A program made the translations under genes and the position numbers. Below are positions 17,459-28,373 of a DNA stretch of 64,000 bases, in pieces (the first letter of the stretch is position 1; every line of letters starts with the position of its first letter). The DNA comes from Azospirillum brasilense (GTDB lineage: Bacteria > Pseudomonadota > Alphaproteobacteria > Azospirillales > Azospirillaceae). Where the stretch lies: positions 434,001 to 498,000 of the forward strand of contig NZ_CP012914.1 of NCBI RefSeq assembly GCF_001315015.1, given 5' to 3'. The notes below the pieces were generated by a model, which made no database searches, was not told the DNA's origin, and saw only the letters and a program-made list of their open reading frames with translations.

Positions 17459-18532
17459 ATGATCGTTCTTGGAATCGAAACGAGCTGCGACGAGACGGCG
17501 GCGGCCATCGTGACCGACGCGCGGGAGATCCGCGCCGACGTGGTGCTGTCGCAGCTGGACGACCACACGCCCTATGGCGGGGTCGTGCCGGAAATCGCCG
17601 CGCGCGCCCATCTGGAGCATCTGGACGGGCTGATCCGCCGCGCCATGGCGGAGTCCGGGCTGGGCTTCGCCGACCTCGACGCCGTGGCGGCGACCGGCGG
17701 GCCGGGGCTGATCGGCGGGGTGATCGTCGGCGTGATGACCGCCAAGGCCATTGCCGCGGCGCGCGGGCTGCCCTTCGTCGCGGTGAACCATCTGGAAGGC
17801 CACGCGCTGACCGCCCGGCTGACCGACAATGTGCCCTTCCCCTACCTGCTGCTTCTGGTGTCCGGCGGGCACTGCCAGCTTCTGGTGGTCGAGGGGGTAG
17901 GCCGATACCGGCGGCTCGGCACCACCATCGACGATGCGGTGGGCGAGGCGTTCGACAAGACGGCCAAGCTGCTCGGCCTCGGCTATCCCGGCGGGCCGCT
18001 GCTGGAGAAGGCGGCGGCGCTGGCGACCAATCCGGGCCGCTTCGACCTGCCGCGCCCGATGGTCGGGCGCCCCGGCTGCGACTTCTCCTTCTCCGGTCTG
18101 AAGACCGCGGTGCGGCGCCATGTCGAGGAGCTGGGAACGCCCCTCTCGGCGGAGGACCGGGCCGACCTCGCCGCCGCCTTCCAGAACACGGTCGCCGAGG
18201 TGATGGCCGACCGCTGCGCCCGCGCCATGCGCCAATTCAAGGAGATGCACCCGCAGGGCGGCGCCCTGGTGGTGGCCGGCGGCGTGGCGGCCAACAGGAC
18301 GCTGCGCGCCCGCCTGCAGACGCTGGCCGACCGCGAGGGCATGCCCTTCGTGGCGCCGCCGCTGCGGCTGTGCACCGACAACGCGGCGATGATCGCCTGG
18401 GCGGGGATCGAGCGCTTGCGGCTGGGCCAGACCGACCCGCTGGACTTCGCCCCGCGTCCCCGCTGGCCGCTCGACCCCACCGCCAAGCCGGCCATCGGCA
18501 AGGCCGGGGTCGGTTCCGGCGTGAAGGCCTGA
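17459..18532 (+). CDS. tsaD: tRNA N6-adenosine threonylcarbamoyltransferase
   Basis: A 357-residue protein that, with TsaB and TsaE, transfers threonylcarbamoyl to A37 of ANN-decoding tRNAs. The start ([15 protein letters not shown]), the metal-binding NHLEGH and the VSGGHCQL and [12 protein letters not shown] elements are diagnostic. It is divergent from the methyltransferase gene with 75 bases between the starts. The acetyltransferase gene follows after 13 bases. Confidence 0.97.
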   Translation: MIVLGIETSCDETAAAIVTDAREIRADVVLSQLDDHTPYGGVVPEIAARAHLEHLDGLIRRAMAESGLGFADLDAVAATGGPGLIGGVIVGVMTAKAIAAARGLPFVAVNHLEGHALTARLTDNVPFPYLLLLVSGGHCQLLVVEGVGRYRRLGTTIDDAVGEAFDKTAKLLGLGYPGGPLLEKAAALATNPGRFDLPRPMVGRPGCDFSFSGLKTAVRRHVEELGTPLSAEDRADLAAAFQNTVAEVMADRCARAMRQFKEMHPQGGALVVAGGVAANRTLRARLQTLADREGMPFVAPPLRLCTDNAAMIAWAGIERLRLGQTDPLDFAPRPRWPLDPTAKPAIGKAGVGSGVKA

Positions 18533-18545
18533 GAGTGAGTCCGCC

Positions 18546-19013
18546 ATGGCCCTGACCTTCCGCACCGCCCGGCGCGACGACGTGCCGGCGATCGTCCGGC
18601 TGACCGCCGACGACGCCCTGTCCACCGGCGGCGACGTCTATGCCGAGCCGCTGGACCCGCTCTATTGGGACGCCTTCGACCGCATGGCGGCCCAGCCGGG
18701 CAATTCCATCGTGCTGGCGGAACAGGACGGGCGGATCGTCGGCTGCTTCCAGTTCACCGTCACCCACGGGCTGGCCCGCCGGGGAGCGGCGCGGGCGACG
18801 GTGGAGGCGGTGAAGGTGGACGGCGCGTTGCGCGGCCAGGGGATCGGCAGCACCATGATGCGGCACGCCATCGCGCTGGCCCGCGCCGAGGGTTGCGTGA
18901 TGGTGCAGCTGACCAGCCAGACCCGGCGCACCGACGCCCACCGCTTCTACGAGCGGCTGGGCTTTCGGGCGAGCCATGTCGGGATGAAGCTCATGCTGAC
19001 GCCGGAGGCGTGA
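18546..19013 (+). CDS. GNAT family N-acetyltransferase
   Basis: A 155-residue GNAT acetyltransferase. The acetyl-CoA binding motif A is seen as VDGALRGQGIGSTMMRHAI, preceded by the strand pattern IVGCFQFTVTHGL and followed by AHRFYERLGF. Family members acetylate amines or protein N-termini; the substrate is not predictable. It lies 13 bases after tsaD, where some bacteria carry rimI, but this protein lacks close RimI features. Confidence 0.88.
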   Translation: MALTFRTARRDDVPAIVRLTADDALSTGGDVYAEPLDPLYWDAFDRMAAQPGNSIVLAEQDGRIVGCFQFTVTHGLARRGAARATVEAVKVDGALRGQGIGSTMMRHAIALARAEGCVMVQLTSQTRRTDAHRFYERLGFRASHVGMKLMLTPEA

Positions 19014-19096
19014 CCGTCCGGGTTGCGGACCGGGGACGCTCCGCCTAAACAGGCGGCCAAATCCTTCAGGCCAAATTTTAAAAACAGGGGGCATCC

Positions 19097-20107
19097 ATGG
19101 CGGCAACGGACTTCCGGCGCATCGGCGTGATCGGTGGCGGGGCCTGGGGCACGGCGCTGGCTCTGGCCGCCCTGCGTGCCGGGCGGGAGGCCCTGCTGTG
19201 GGCGCGCGAGCCAGCGGTGGTCGAGTCGGTCAACGCCGCGCGGGAGAACCGCGACTATCTGCCCGGCGTGACCCTGCCCGCCGCATTGCGCGCGACCGGC
19301 GATCTGGCCGAGGTTGCCGCCTGCGACGCCATCCTGCTCGTCACCCCGGCCCAGCATCTGCGCAGCGCCTGCGCCAGCCTCGCCGTGCATCTGCGGCCGG
19401 GCACCCCGCTGGTCATCTGCGCCAAGGGGATCGAGCTGGAAAGCCACGCCCTGATGAGCGAGGCCGCCACCGCCGCGCTGCCGGCGGGGACGCCGCTGGC
19501 CGTGCTGTCCGGCCCGACCTTCGCGGCGGAGGTGGCGCGCGGCCTGCCGACCGCGGTGACGCTGGCCTGCGCCGACGCCGCGCTGGGCGCCCGGCTGGTC
19601 GAGGCGCTGGGCAGCCGCACCTTCCGCCCCTACCTGTCCGACGACGTGGTGGGCTCGCAGATCGGTGGGGCGGTGAAGAACGTGCTGGCCATCGCCTGCG
19701 GCGTGGTGGAAGGCCGCAAGCTGGGCGACAACGCGCGGGCGGCGCTGATCACCCGCGGGTTGGCGGAGATCACCCGGCTGGCCCTGGCGCTCGGCGGGCG
19801 GCCGGAGACGCTGATGGGGCTGTCGGGGCTGGGCGACCTGACGCTGACCTGCTCCAGCCTGCAATCGCGCAACATGTCGCTGGGCGCCGCTCTCGGTGCC
19901 GGCCGGACGCTGGCCGAGGTGCTGGCGGAGCGCCGCTCCGTCGCCGAAGGAGTCTACACCGCCGCCGCGGTGGTCGGGCTGGCCGGGAAGAAGGGCGTCG
20001 ACATGCCGTTGTGCGCTGCCGTGGACGCCATCCTGAACCGCGGCGCCGGGCTGGACGCGACGATCGATGGGCTGCTGTCGCGGCCGTTCCGCGAGGAAGG
20101 GCGCTGA
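19097..20107 (+). CDS. gpsA: NAD(P)-dependent glycerol-3-phosphate dehydrogenase
   Basis: A 336-residue enzyme that makes sn-glycerol-3-phosphate for phospholipid synthesis. It has the N-terminal dinucleotide fold ([18 protein letters not shown]), the CAKGIE element, the catalytic-lysine region ([15 protein letters not shown]) and [14 protein letters not shown]. Length and order (tsaD, acetyltransferase, gpsA) match many alphaproteobacteria. Confidence 0.97.
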   Translation: MAATDFRRIGVIGGGAWGTALALAALRAGREALLWAREPAVVESVNAARENRDYLPGVTLPAALRATGDLAEVAACDAILLVTPAQHLRSACASLAVHLRPGTPLVICAKGIELESHALMSEAATAALPAGTPLAVLSGPTFAAEVARGLPTAVTLACADAALGARLVEALGSRTFRPYLSDDVVGSQIGGAVKNVLAIACGVVEGRKLGDNARAALITRGLAEITRLALALGGRPETLMGLSGLGDLTLTCSSLQSRNMSLGAALGAGRTLAEVLAERRSVAEGVYTAAAVVGLAGKKGVDMPLCAAVDAILNRGAGLDATIDGLLSRPFREEGR

Positions 20108-20187
20108 GGGCGCGGCCGTCTTCGGAATGGTTGCAAGATCGGATGGGTTGTGCGAGGCTTTGCACCCTCACAATCGGAGTCCGTTCC

Positions 20188-20307
20188 ATGTTCGCCCCGC
20201 CGCACCCGCTCGCCCTGCTGGCGCTCCGCGCCGCCGCACTGCTGGCTGCCGGGCGGACGATCGCCGCCCGACGGAGCGGGGACGGGCGAAAACAGCGCGG
20301 CGCCTGA
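20188..20307 (+). CDS. Possible small hydrophobic protein
   Basis: A 39-residue frame between gpsA and the YciI gene. GGAG lies 8 bases before the ATG. The product has a hydrophobic stretch (HPLALLALRAAALLAAG) followed by a basic tail, which would fit a small membrane peptide. There is no family evidence, so it may be chance. Confidence 0.25.
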   Translation: MFAPPHPLALLALRAAALLAAGRTIAARRSGDGRKQRGA

Positions 20308-20402
20308 ACGACACCGCCGCGATGGCGGTCCCGCGCGTCCCGGGCGTCCGCCGCCGCTGCGCGCGCCGTTCCTCTGGCTGCACCGCTGAGGCACCCTGCG
20401 TC

Positions 20403-20435
20403 TGCGGAAGGCCGCGCGTCGCGGCACCTTCCGCA
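20403..20435. other. Strong hairpin upstream of the YciI gene
   Basis: A near-perfect 14-base stem (TGCGGAAGG plus CCGCG pairing with CGCGG plus CCTTCCGCA, two-base bulge, three-base loop) sits about 50 bases before the YciI start. No T run follows, so it is not a standard terminator. It may mark transcript processing or simply a repeat. Apart from the small frame at 20188, the 20108-20486 gap shows nothing else. Confidence 0.55.
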
Positions 20436-20486
20436 GCGGTCACGGCTGCGCTAGGCTCCCGCCCGACCGAACGGAAGGGGTTTCCC

Positions 20487-20771
20487 ATGCTGTACATGTT
20501 CCATTGCACCGACAAGGCCGGCGCCGCCCAGGTGCGGGCCGACAACCGCCCGGCCCATCTGGCCTATCTGGAGGCGCACGCCGACCGTCTGTTCGCCGCC
20601 GGCCCGCTGCTGTCCGATGACGGCCAGGGCATGGCTGGCAGCCTGCTGATCGTGGAGTGCGCCGACGAGGCCGCCGCGAAGGACTTCGCCGCCAACGACC
20701 CCTACGCCCAGGCCGGGCTGTTCGAGAGCGTGGAGATCCGGGCGTGGCGCCGGGTCTACCCGAAGTCCTGA
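20487..20771 (+). CDS. YciI family protein
   Basis: A 94-residue protein of the YciI fold: LYMFHCTDKAGAAQVRADNR, then RPAHLAYLE with the conserved His, and the central GSLLIVECAD strand. YciI proteins are small dimeric ferredoxin-like proteins with suggested dehalogenase or lyase activity but no settled role. It has AAGGGG upstream of the ATG and is followed by the EVE gene after 16 bases. Confidence 0.92.
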   Translation: MLYMFHCTDKAGAAQVRADNRPAHLAYLEAHADRLFAAGPLLSDDGQGMAGSLLIVECADEAAAKDFAANDPYAQAGLFESVEIRAWRRVYPKS

Positions 20772-20787
20772 GCGGGGGCGGACGGCA

Positions 20788-21201
20788 ATGGCCCGCTGGC
20801 TTCTGAAGTCGGAGCCCTTCAAATATTCGTGGGAGCGCATGGTCGCCGACGGCACCACCCATTGGGACGGCGTGCGCAACCATCAGGCGTCGAACAACCT
20901 GAAGGCCATGAAGGTCGGCGACCGCGCCTTCTTCTACCACTCGAACGAGGGGCTGGAGGTGGTCGGCGTCGTCGAGATCGCGCGGGAATACTACCCGGAC
21001 CCGAGCGACGAGGCGGGCCGTTTCGGCATGGTCGACGTGCGGGCGCTGCTGCCCGTGAAGACGCCGGTCACGCTGAAGACGATGAAGGCCGACCCGCTGC
21101 TTCAGGGCATGGCCCTGGTCAAGCAGTCGCGCCTGTCGGTCTGCCCGGTGTCGGACGCCGAATGGGCGCATGTCTGCGCGCTGGCCGGGATCGAGGCGTG
21201 A
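20788..21201 (+). CDS. EVE domain protein
   Basis: A 137-residue single EVE domain, the PUA-like fold that reads modified bases. The family signature is plain: WLLKSEPFKYSW, HWDGVRNHQASNNLKAM and AFFYHSNEG. The bacterial gene usually sits, as here, beside gpsA and a YciI gene, which fits a housekeeping RNA-related role rather than the restriction role of multi-domain EVE proteins. Confidence 0.93.
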   Translation: MARWLLKSEPFKYSWERMVADGTTHWDGVRNHQASNNLKAMKVGDRAFFYHSNEGLEVVGVVEIAREYYPDPSDEAGRFGMVDVRALLPVKTPVTLKTMKADPLLQGMALVKQSRLSVCPVSDAEWAHVCALAGIEA

Positions 21202-21246
21202 CGGTTCTTCGGACGTGTTGAGAGCGCGGCCGTCTGCGGCGGCGGA

Positions 21247-21642
21247 TCAGTCCGCCGGTTCGCAGATGGCCGCCTGGAAATCCTGCGTGGCCTGAAGCAT
21301 CCGGCGGGCCAACGCCTGCATCTCCGCGGCGGCTCCGGCGAAACCGGCGTCCTCCCCGAATGGCGCGAGAGCGGCCGAGCCGGACGCATCCAGTTCCGCC
21401 AGAGACGCCGTGCGCAGGGCGGCGTCGATCACCATCAGGCTGGTGCGGCTGCCCATCTCCGACAGGCGTCCGGCCAGCTCCAGGCCCTGTCCGGCACCGC
21501 CGCCAGTCGTGCCGTCTCCGGTGGTGCCGTCCGCGCTGGTCGTGCTGGCCATGCCGGTGCCCTGCTGTTGGGTGAACGCCATGCACGCTAACGATGCGCT
21601 GGTTAAGGCCGGGTTAAGCGGCTTGCCGAAGGGTGTCATCAT
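21247..21642 (-). CDS. Hypothetical small protein
   Basis: Up to 131 residues; no family recognised. A Thr/Gly-rich low-complexity segment (TTSADGTTGDGTTGGGAG) is followed by an alanine-rich helical region. No signal peptide or membrane segment. The start is uncertain: ATGs at 21642 and 21582 are both possible and neither has a good ribosome binding site. It converges with the EVE gene. Confidence 0.5.
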   Translation of the reverse strand: MMTPFGKPLNPALTSASLACMAFTQQQGTGMASTTSADGTTGDGTTGGGAGQGLELAGRLSEMGSRTSLMVIDAALRTASLAELDASGSAALAPFGEDAGFAGAAAEMQALARRMLQATQDFQAAICEPAD

Positions 21643-21893
21643 GCTTTCGTATTATGCGCGACAAATAGTCGCGCTGTCGTGTCGTCGCAGATGCCGGTGA
21701 ATTCAAAAGAACGGGCGGTGCGCTGCAACAAAGTGGAACCGAAAGCCCCGATGGAGAGGGCGGACAATCAGCCGTTCTGCTTGTGGTGACGGGAACTTGT
21801 GTGGATAATGTCCCGCAACAGGAGCGGCCGGAAACCGCTCCCCAACAGCCCTTCAGGGCGTAACCAGAAGCACTACGGGGGAATCGCGAGCCA

Positions 21894-23834
<1,941 letters not shown>

Positions 23835-23862
23835 CCGCGGCGTTCATCGGATCTGTCTACGG

Positions 23863-23896
23863 ACCGGGGGCCTTCGTGGCCCCCGGTTTCGTTTTG
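23863..23896 (+). terminator. Rho-independent terminator of acs
   Basis: A 10-base perfect stem (ACCGGGGGCC with GGCCCCCGGT, TTCGT loop) followed by TTCGTTTT, 28 bases past the acs stop. Confidence 0.85.
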
Positions 23897-23902
23897 GAGC
23901 CG

Positions 23903-24259
23903 TTACTTTGGGGTGGCGTCCGATCCGTCGGAGGCGCCGCTGCCGGGCTGGTTTTTCATGGACTCGGCGGTGCCGGGCTTCAGGCCGGACTCGCCGCTCG
24001 CCGCGTCGGGGACGGCGCCGATGCGGCCCTGCGCGCGGGTCTCCGCCGCGTTCTTCTGCTTCTCGGTGCGTCGCTCGCCCAACGTCGGGTCCTGGGCGCC
24101 GGTCGATTCCATCCAGGCTTCGCCCTGGGACGGCGGTGCGGCGCCGAGACCGCCCTCCATAGTCTTGGCGTCCTGCGCCACGGCGGCACCGGTCAGGGCA
24201 AGGCTGGCGGCCAGCAAGGCGATGGCGCCGGGGACGTAAGACGAGGCCTGGGTCGTCAT
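23903..24259 (-). CDS. Small exported protein of unknown function
   Basis: A 118-residue protein with a signal peptide (about 1-29, ending AAVAQ). The mature part is hydrophilic, rich in Gly, Ala, Glu and Lys and without cysteines, and looks disordered. The ATG at 24259 has an excellent ribosome binding site (AAGGAGGAGA). No family recognised. Probably periplasmic. Confidence 0.7.
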   Translation of the reverse strand: MTTQASSYVPGAIALLAASLALTGAAVAQDAKTMEGGLGAAPPSQGEAWMESTGAQDPTLGERRTEKQKNAAETRAQGRIGAVPDAASGESGLKPGTAESMKNQPGSGASDGSDATPK

Positions 24260-24339
24260 GGTTCGCTCTCCTCCTTGGTGGGAGGGGCAACAGCGGAGCG
24301 AGACGGCGGGTTCCCAGCTCACCCGTTGGTGGAACCGGG

Positions 24340-24837
24340 TTAGCCCATGCCCGTCCCGTCGCACCAGGGCTGGCGCCGTTCGCCGTGATAGGGGCGGGCG
24401 AGCCCCGCCTCGATCAGCGCGGCCGACAGGTCGTCACCCCCGATCGTCAGCACGCGGGCGCGCACCCGCCCGCCGTATTTGTCGGGCTGGATGTCGAGCA
24501 GCCGCACCGGGGCGGCCCCGATCAGACGGCGCGCGTGGTCGCGGGCGGTCTCCGCCAGTTCCCGCTCGCGGGGGCAGCGGGCGCGCATCTCCGGCGCGTC
24601 CAGCCCGTCCACCCGGACATGGGTTTCCACCACCTGACCCAGCCAGATGGTGGCGCGCACCAGCAGCGTGTCGCCGTCCAGAACCTCCAGCACCTCCGCC
24701 GGGATCGGGCCGGGCAGGGCGGGCGGAGCGGCCTGGACGGTGCCGGCCAGCAGCGGGACCAGCAGTGTGGAGAGAAGCGCCAGCCACAGCCCGGCGGTGC
24801 GGCGCGGGCATGGGGTGATGGACTTGGGCGATCCCAT
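24340..24837 (-). CDS. Thermonuclease (SNase) family protein
   Basis: A 165-residue exported protein with a signal peptide (about 1-36). The staphylococcal nuclease-like fold follows: VLDGDTLLVRATIW, then VDGLDAPEMRARCPRERELA, then DKYGGRVRARVL. These carry the calcium-site Asp and the Asp/Glu/Arg positions of the family. A periplasmic nuclease or nuclease-like protein is likely. GGAGAGG precedes the ATG. Confidence 0.88.
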   Translation of the reverse strand: MGSPKSITPCPRRTAGLWLALLSTLLVPLLAGTVQAAPPALPGPIPAEVLEVLDGDTLLVRATIWLGQVVETHVRVDGLDAPEMRARCPRERELAETARDHARRLIGAAPVRLLDIQPDKYGGRVRARVLTIGGDDLSAALIEAGLARPYHGERRQPWCDGTGMG

Positions 24838-24999
24838 GGCGCGACCTCTCCGGGCACCGGTTCGCGAAGCGGCGAACCGGTCACAGAGTAGCGCGCGAAC
24901 CAGAACGCATCAAGCACAACCTAGGTATTGTGTCCTGAATGCGTATGTGTTCAATTCTCAAACGGGAGTGCAGAGGCAATCGATCCTAAGGGCGCTGGC

Positions 25000-25197
25000 T
25001 TAGAAGTCCGAGCAGCGGCCCTTGAACTCCCAATCGCCGAAGCGGGTCGGCTCCGGCCCCTGCGGTCCGCCGATCTCGCCGGGCATCTGCTCGGGACCCT
25101 TGGCGCCGGATTCGGGGGTTGTGTCGGCGTCGGGCTTCGCGGCGTCGGGCTTTGCAGCGTCCTGCGGTGCCGGGCTGGTGGTCTTCGTCTCGGTCAT
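25000..25197 (-). CDS. DUF1674 / SdhAF4-type protein
   Basis: A 65-residue protein. The C-terminal signature (GPEPTRFGDWEFKGRCSDF) is DUF1674, the family of the mitochondrial assembly factor SDHAF4, which binds flavinylated SdhA. The N-terminus is a disordered K-P-D-A repeat segment. Its gene is divergent from htpX with 168 bases between starts. A role in succinate dehydrogenase maturation follows from the family, not from context. Confidence 0.88.
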   Translation of the reverse strand: MTETKTTSPAPQDAAKPDAAKPDADTTPESGAKGPEQMPGEIGGPQGPEPTRFGDWEFKGRCSDF

Positions 25198-25365
25198 GGC
25201 CGTCCTCTGGGGTCGGGTGCGGTGCTTGGCCATCTTGAACGATGCCTTCCGCCAAGCCCATATCACCAGACAGGCCCGGCGGAAAGCCCCGCCGGGGCCA
25301 TCCTGTCCAACCAACAGTGACACCGTCCAGAAGATCGCCCGGAACATCGCCAAGAGAACACCGCC

Positions 25366-26256
25366 ATGACCAGCTATGTGAAGACCACCATCCTCCTCGC
25401 CGGCCTGACCGCCCTGTTCATGGGCATCGGCTATCTGATCGGCGGCAAGGGCGGCATGATGATCGCCTTCGTCATGGCGCTGGGCATGAACCTGTTCAGC
25501 TACTGGAACTCCGGCGACATGGTGCTGTCCATGTACGGCGCGCGGGAGGTCGACGCCTACACCGCCCCCGAATATTACGGCATCGTCCAGCAACTGGCCG
25601 AGCGCGCCGGCCTGCCGATGCCGCGCGTCTACATCATGGAGAACGACCAGCCCAACGCCTTCGCCACCGGACGCAACCCGGAGAACGCCGCGGTCGCCGC
25701 CACCACCGGCCTGCTGCGCCTGCTGAGCCCGGAGGAGATCGCCGGCGTCATGGCGCATGAGCTGGCTCATGTGAAGAACCGCGACACGCTGATCATGACG
25801 ATCACCGCGACCATCGCCGGCGCCATCTCCATGCTCGCCAACTTCGGCATGTTCTTCGGCGCGTCGCAGAGCAACAGCCAGAACGGGCAGGGCGGCAACC
25901 CGCTGGGGCTGATCGGCGGCATCCTGATCGCCATCCTGGCCCCCTTCGCCGCGATGATCGTCCAGATGGCGATCAGCCGCACCCGCGAGTACGAGGCCGA
26001 CCGCATCGGCGCGGAGATCTGCGGGCGCCCGCTGTGGCTGGCCGACGCGCTGACCCGCATCCACAACTACGCCCACCAGATCCCGAACTACGCGGCGGAA
26101 TCCAACCCGGCCACGGCGCACCTGTTCATCGCCAACCCGCTGCACGGGCGCAGCCTGGACAGCCTGTTCTCCACCCATCCGAACATGGAGGAACGGGTCC
26201 GCCGCCTGCGCGGCATGGCCGGCCCCTCCTTCATGCCGCGCAGCCCCTGGGGGTGA
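25366..26256 (+). CDS. htpX: HtpX membrane metalloprotease
   Basis: A 296-residue zinc protease of family M48 that degrades damaged inner-membrane proteins. Two N-terminal transmembrane helices (about 7-27 and 30-47), the HELAH zinc motif at 131-135, two more hydrophobic segments (about 145-165 and 178-200) and the third ligand in REYEADRIG are visible. Length is normal. Confidence 0.96.
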   Translation: MTSYVKTTILLAGLTALFMGIGYLIGGKGGMMIAFVMALGMNLFSYWNSGDMVLSMYGAREVDAYTAPEYYGIVQQLAERAGLPMPRVYIMENDQPNAFATGRNPENAAVAATTGLLRLLSPEEIAGVMAHELAHVKNRDTLIMTITATIAGAISMLANFGMFFGASQSNSQNGQGGNPLGLIGGILIAILAPFAAMIVQMAISRTREYEADRIGAEICGRPLWLADALTRIHNYAHQIPNYAAESNPATAHLFIANPLHGRSLDSLFSTHPNMEERVRRLRGMAGPSFMPRSPWG

Positions 26257-26303
26257 GCCGGCCAGGACCATCGCGCAACCCGATGCGCCGCGAGGGCGGG
26301 TGA

Positions 26304-26452
26304 CAAGATCGACACGGATTTCACGGATTTGGGCACGGATTTCACGGAATCCTCGATCCGTGCCTCATTCCAGCCGCAACCGGGCCAGCCGCAACCGGGC
26401 CGAGCAGCTCCGTGAAATCCGGTTTTGATCCGTGAAATCCGTGTCGATCTTG
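26304..26452. repeat. Long inverted repeat with internal tandem repeat
   Basis: Left arm 26304-26348 and right arm 26409-26452 are inverted copies: 25 identical bases at the outer ends, an unmatched 6-7 base segment, then 13 more identical bases. Each arm itself holds two copies of CGGATTTCACGGA. The loop contains a perfect 15-base tandem duplication (CAGCCGCAACCGGGC) at 26371-26400. It occupies the htpX-DHH gap and could form a large cruciform or RNA hairpin. Confidence 0.85.
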
Positions 26453-26580
26453 CCCGCGTTCGCCGGACGCTGCGTTCAGGCGGGCGTTTCCGGCCCGGGC
26501 GGTTCGCGGTTGCACGCCGAAAGGTGCAAGTCTACTTTCCCTCCGCTTGCCGATTGTGGGGCGCTCAGGGGGAACACCGC

Positions 26581-27513
26581 ATGTCCGACGTCACGAAATA
26601 CCGCCTCGTCACCCGGTCCGACTTCGACGGGCTGGTCTGCGCCGTGCTCCTGAAGGAGCTGGGCATCCTCGACGAGATCAAGTTCGTGCATCCCAAGGAC
26701 ATGCAGGACGGCAAGGTCGAGATTTCCGACCGCGACATCACCACCAATCTGCCCTATGTGCCCGGCGTCCATCTCGCCTTCGATCACCATCTGTCGGAGA
26801 CGATCCGCGTCGGCAAGCGCGACAACCACATCATCGAGGCCGATGCCCCCTCCGCCGCCCGCGTCGTCTACAATTACTACGGCGGCAAGGAGCGCTTCCC
26901 GACCATCTCCGACGCGATGATGGCCGCGGTCGATCAGGCCGACTCCGCCCAATACGGCATCGAGGACATCCTGAAGCCGCAGGGCTGGGCCCTGCTGAAC
27001 TTCATCATGGACGCGCGCACCGGCCTCGGCCGCTTCCGCGATTTCCGCATCTCCAACTATCAGCTCATGATGGAGCTGATCGACTATTGCCGCAGCCATG
27101 GCATCGACGAGATCCTCGCCCTGCCCGACGTGAAGGAGCGGGTGGACCTCTACACCGAGCACGAGGCGAAGTTCTCCGACCAGCTCGCCCGCTGCAGCAC
27201 GATCCGCGGCAACGTCGTGGTCGTCGACCTGCGGCGCGAAGAGACCATCTACGCCGGCAACCGCTTCATGATCTACGCGATGTACCCGGAAGCGAACGTG
27301 TCGATCCACGTGCTGTGGGGGCTGAAGCAGCAGAACACGGTGCTGGCCTGCGGCAAGTCGATCATCAACCGCAGCTCCAGGACCAACATCGGTCCGCTGA
27401 TGCTGGAGTACGGCGGCGGCGGGCACGAGGCGGCGGGCACCTGTCAGGTGGACAACGACAAGGCCGAAACGGTGCTGGAGGAGATCGTCGGACGCATGCG
27501 CGCCGACGGCTGA
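26581..27513 (+). CDS. DHH family phosphoesterase
   Basis: A 310-residue protein of the DHH superfamily. TRSDFDGLV (residues 11-19), DHH at 68-70 and the C-terminal DHHA1 element GGGGHEAAGTC are present. The family includes exopolyphosphatases and oligonucleotide/c-di-AMP phosphodiesterases; the substrate is not evident. The ATG at 26581 is preferred over an upstream frame because conserved residues start there. The next gene begins 8 bases after its stop. Confidence 0.85.
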   Translation: MSDVTKYRLVTRSDFDGLVCAVLLKELGILDEIKFVHPKDMQDGKVEISDRDITTNLPYVPGVHLAFDHHLSETIRVGKRDNHIIEADAPSAARVVYNYYGGKERFPTISDAMMAAVDQADSAQYGIEDILKPQGWALLNFIMDARTGLGRFRDFRISNYQLMMELIDYCRSHGIDEILALPDVKERVDLYTEHEAKFSDQLARCSTIRGNVVVVDLRREETIYAGNRFMIYAMYPEANVSIHVLWGLKQQNTVLACGKSIINRSSRTNIGPLMLEYGGGGHEAAGTCQVDNDKAETVLEEIVGRMRADG

Positions 27514-27521
27514 CGGGAATC

Positions 27522-28286
27522 GTGCCGGACCTGTTTCTCGACAAGACTCCGCTGTTCGACGCGGGGTGGCTGGGCGTGTCCGCCGCCGCCAGCCGGGACG
27601 ACGTGCTTCTGTGCCTCGCCGAGGCCGAACGCCGCGCCGAGGCGGCGCTGGAGCAACTTGGGCGAACGCTGACCCAGGGCGGACTTCCGGCTTCCAGTGC
27701 GGCCGCCGACCGCGACCGGCGCATCGACGCCCTGCTGGCGCTGGAGGCGCGGGGAATCCCGGCGTCCGGTGCTGCGGCGGGCGGGGCGGTGGAGCGCGTC
27801 ATGATGGAGGTCGGCTTCCGCAAGCGCGACCTGATGCCCCGCTTCCACGAGCTGGCCGAGCGGTGCCGCGCCGTCCACCGCCGCGCCCTGGCGATGGCGC
27901 GGGACGCCCGCTGGGCGCTGATGCTGGAGCGCGCCGCCGCCGACCCCGGCGGGCCGTCCAGCCCCATCCAGGGTACGGGGACCCGCTACGTCAAGAGCGA
28001 CCGCTACGACGCCCGTGCGGCGCGCAGCCTGCCGCCGGACGACCGCGTCCGCGCCGACCGTTTCCTCAAGCGGCTGGGCGAGGACCCGGTGCCGCCGGAG
28101 CTGGAGCTGAGCCCGCTGGAGGGGGCAGGGTTGGAGGGGGCGGCGCTGTGGGGGATGAAGGCCGGCAACGGCAACCGTTTCATCCTGCGCCGGGGCGAGC
28201 TGCGGGGTGTCGTCTGCTTCTTCGTCGAGGACGTCGGTCCCTATCCCGACCACGAGGGCGGACGGCGCGGCGCGCTGGCCCGCTGA
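27522..28286 (+). CDS. Hypothetical protein downstream of the DHH gene
   Basis: A 254-residue protein that I do not recognise. It starts with GTG 8 bases after the DHH gene stop with GGGA upstream, so it should be in the same operon. It is highly charged, Ala/Arg-rich and mostly helical to about residue 150. A likely beta-rich C-terminal part follows (GAALWGMKAGNGNRFILRRG, GVVCFFVEDVG). No signal peptide, membrane segment or catalytic motif was seen. Confidence 0.7.
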   Translation: MPDLFLDKTPLFDAGWLGVSAAASRDDVLLCLAEAERRAEAALEQLGRTLTQGGLPASSAAADRDRRIDALLALEARGIPASGAAAGGAVERVMMEVGFRKRDLMPRFHELAERCRAVHRRALAMARDARWALMLERAAADPGGPSSPIQGTGTRYVKSDRYDARAARSLPPDDRVRADRFLKRLGEDPVPPELELSPLEGAGLEGAALWGMKAGNGNRFILRRGELRGVVCFFVEDVGPYPDHEGGRRGALAR

Positions 28287-28373
28287 GGCGCTCTGCTGAA
28301 CAGCGTCCGATTCCGCTCGGCCGCGTGCAGCGGCTACTCGACACCCGCCGTCCGGCGCGCTACATCCAGCGGC

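Noticed and set aside
26371..26400. Possible CRISPR-like repeat
   Set aside because: There are only two adjacent 15-base copies without spacers; it is a tandem duplication in the loop of a palindrome.
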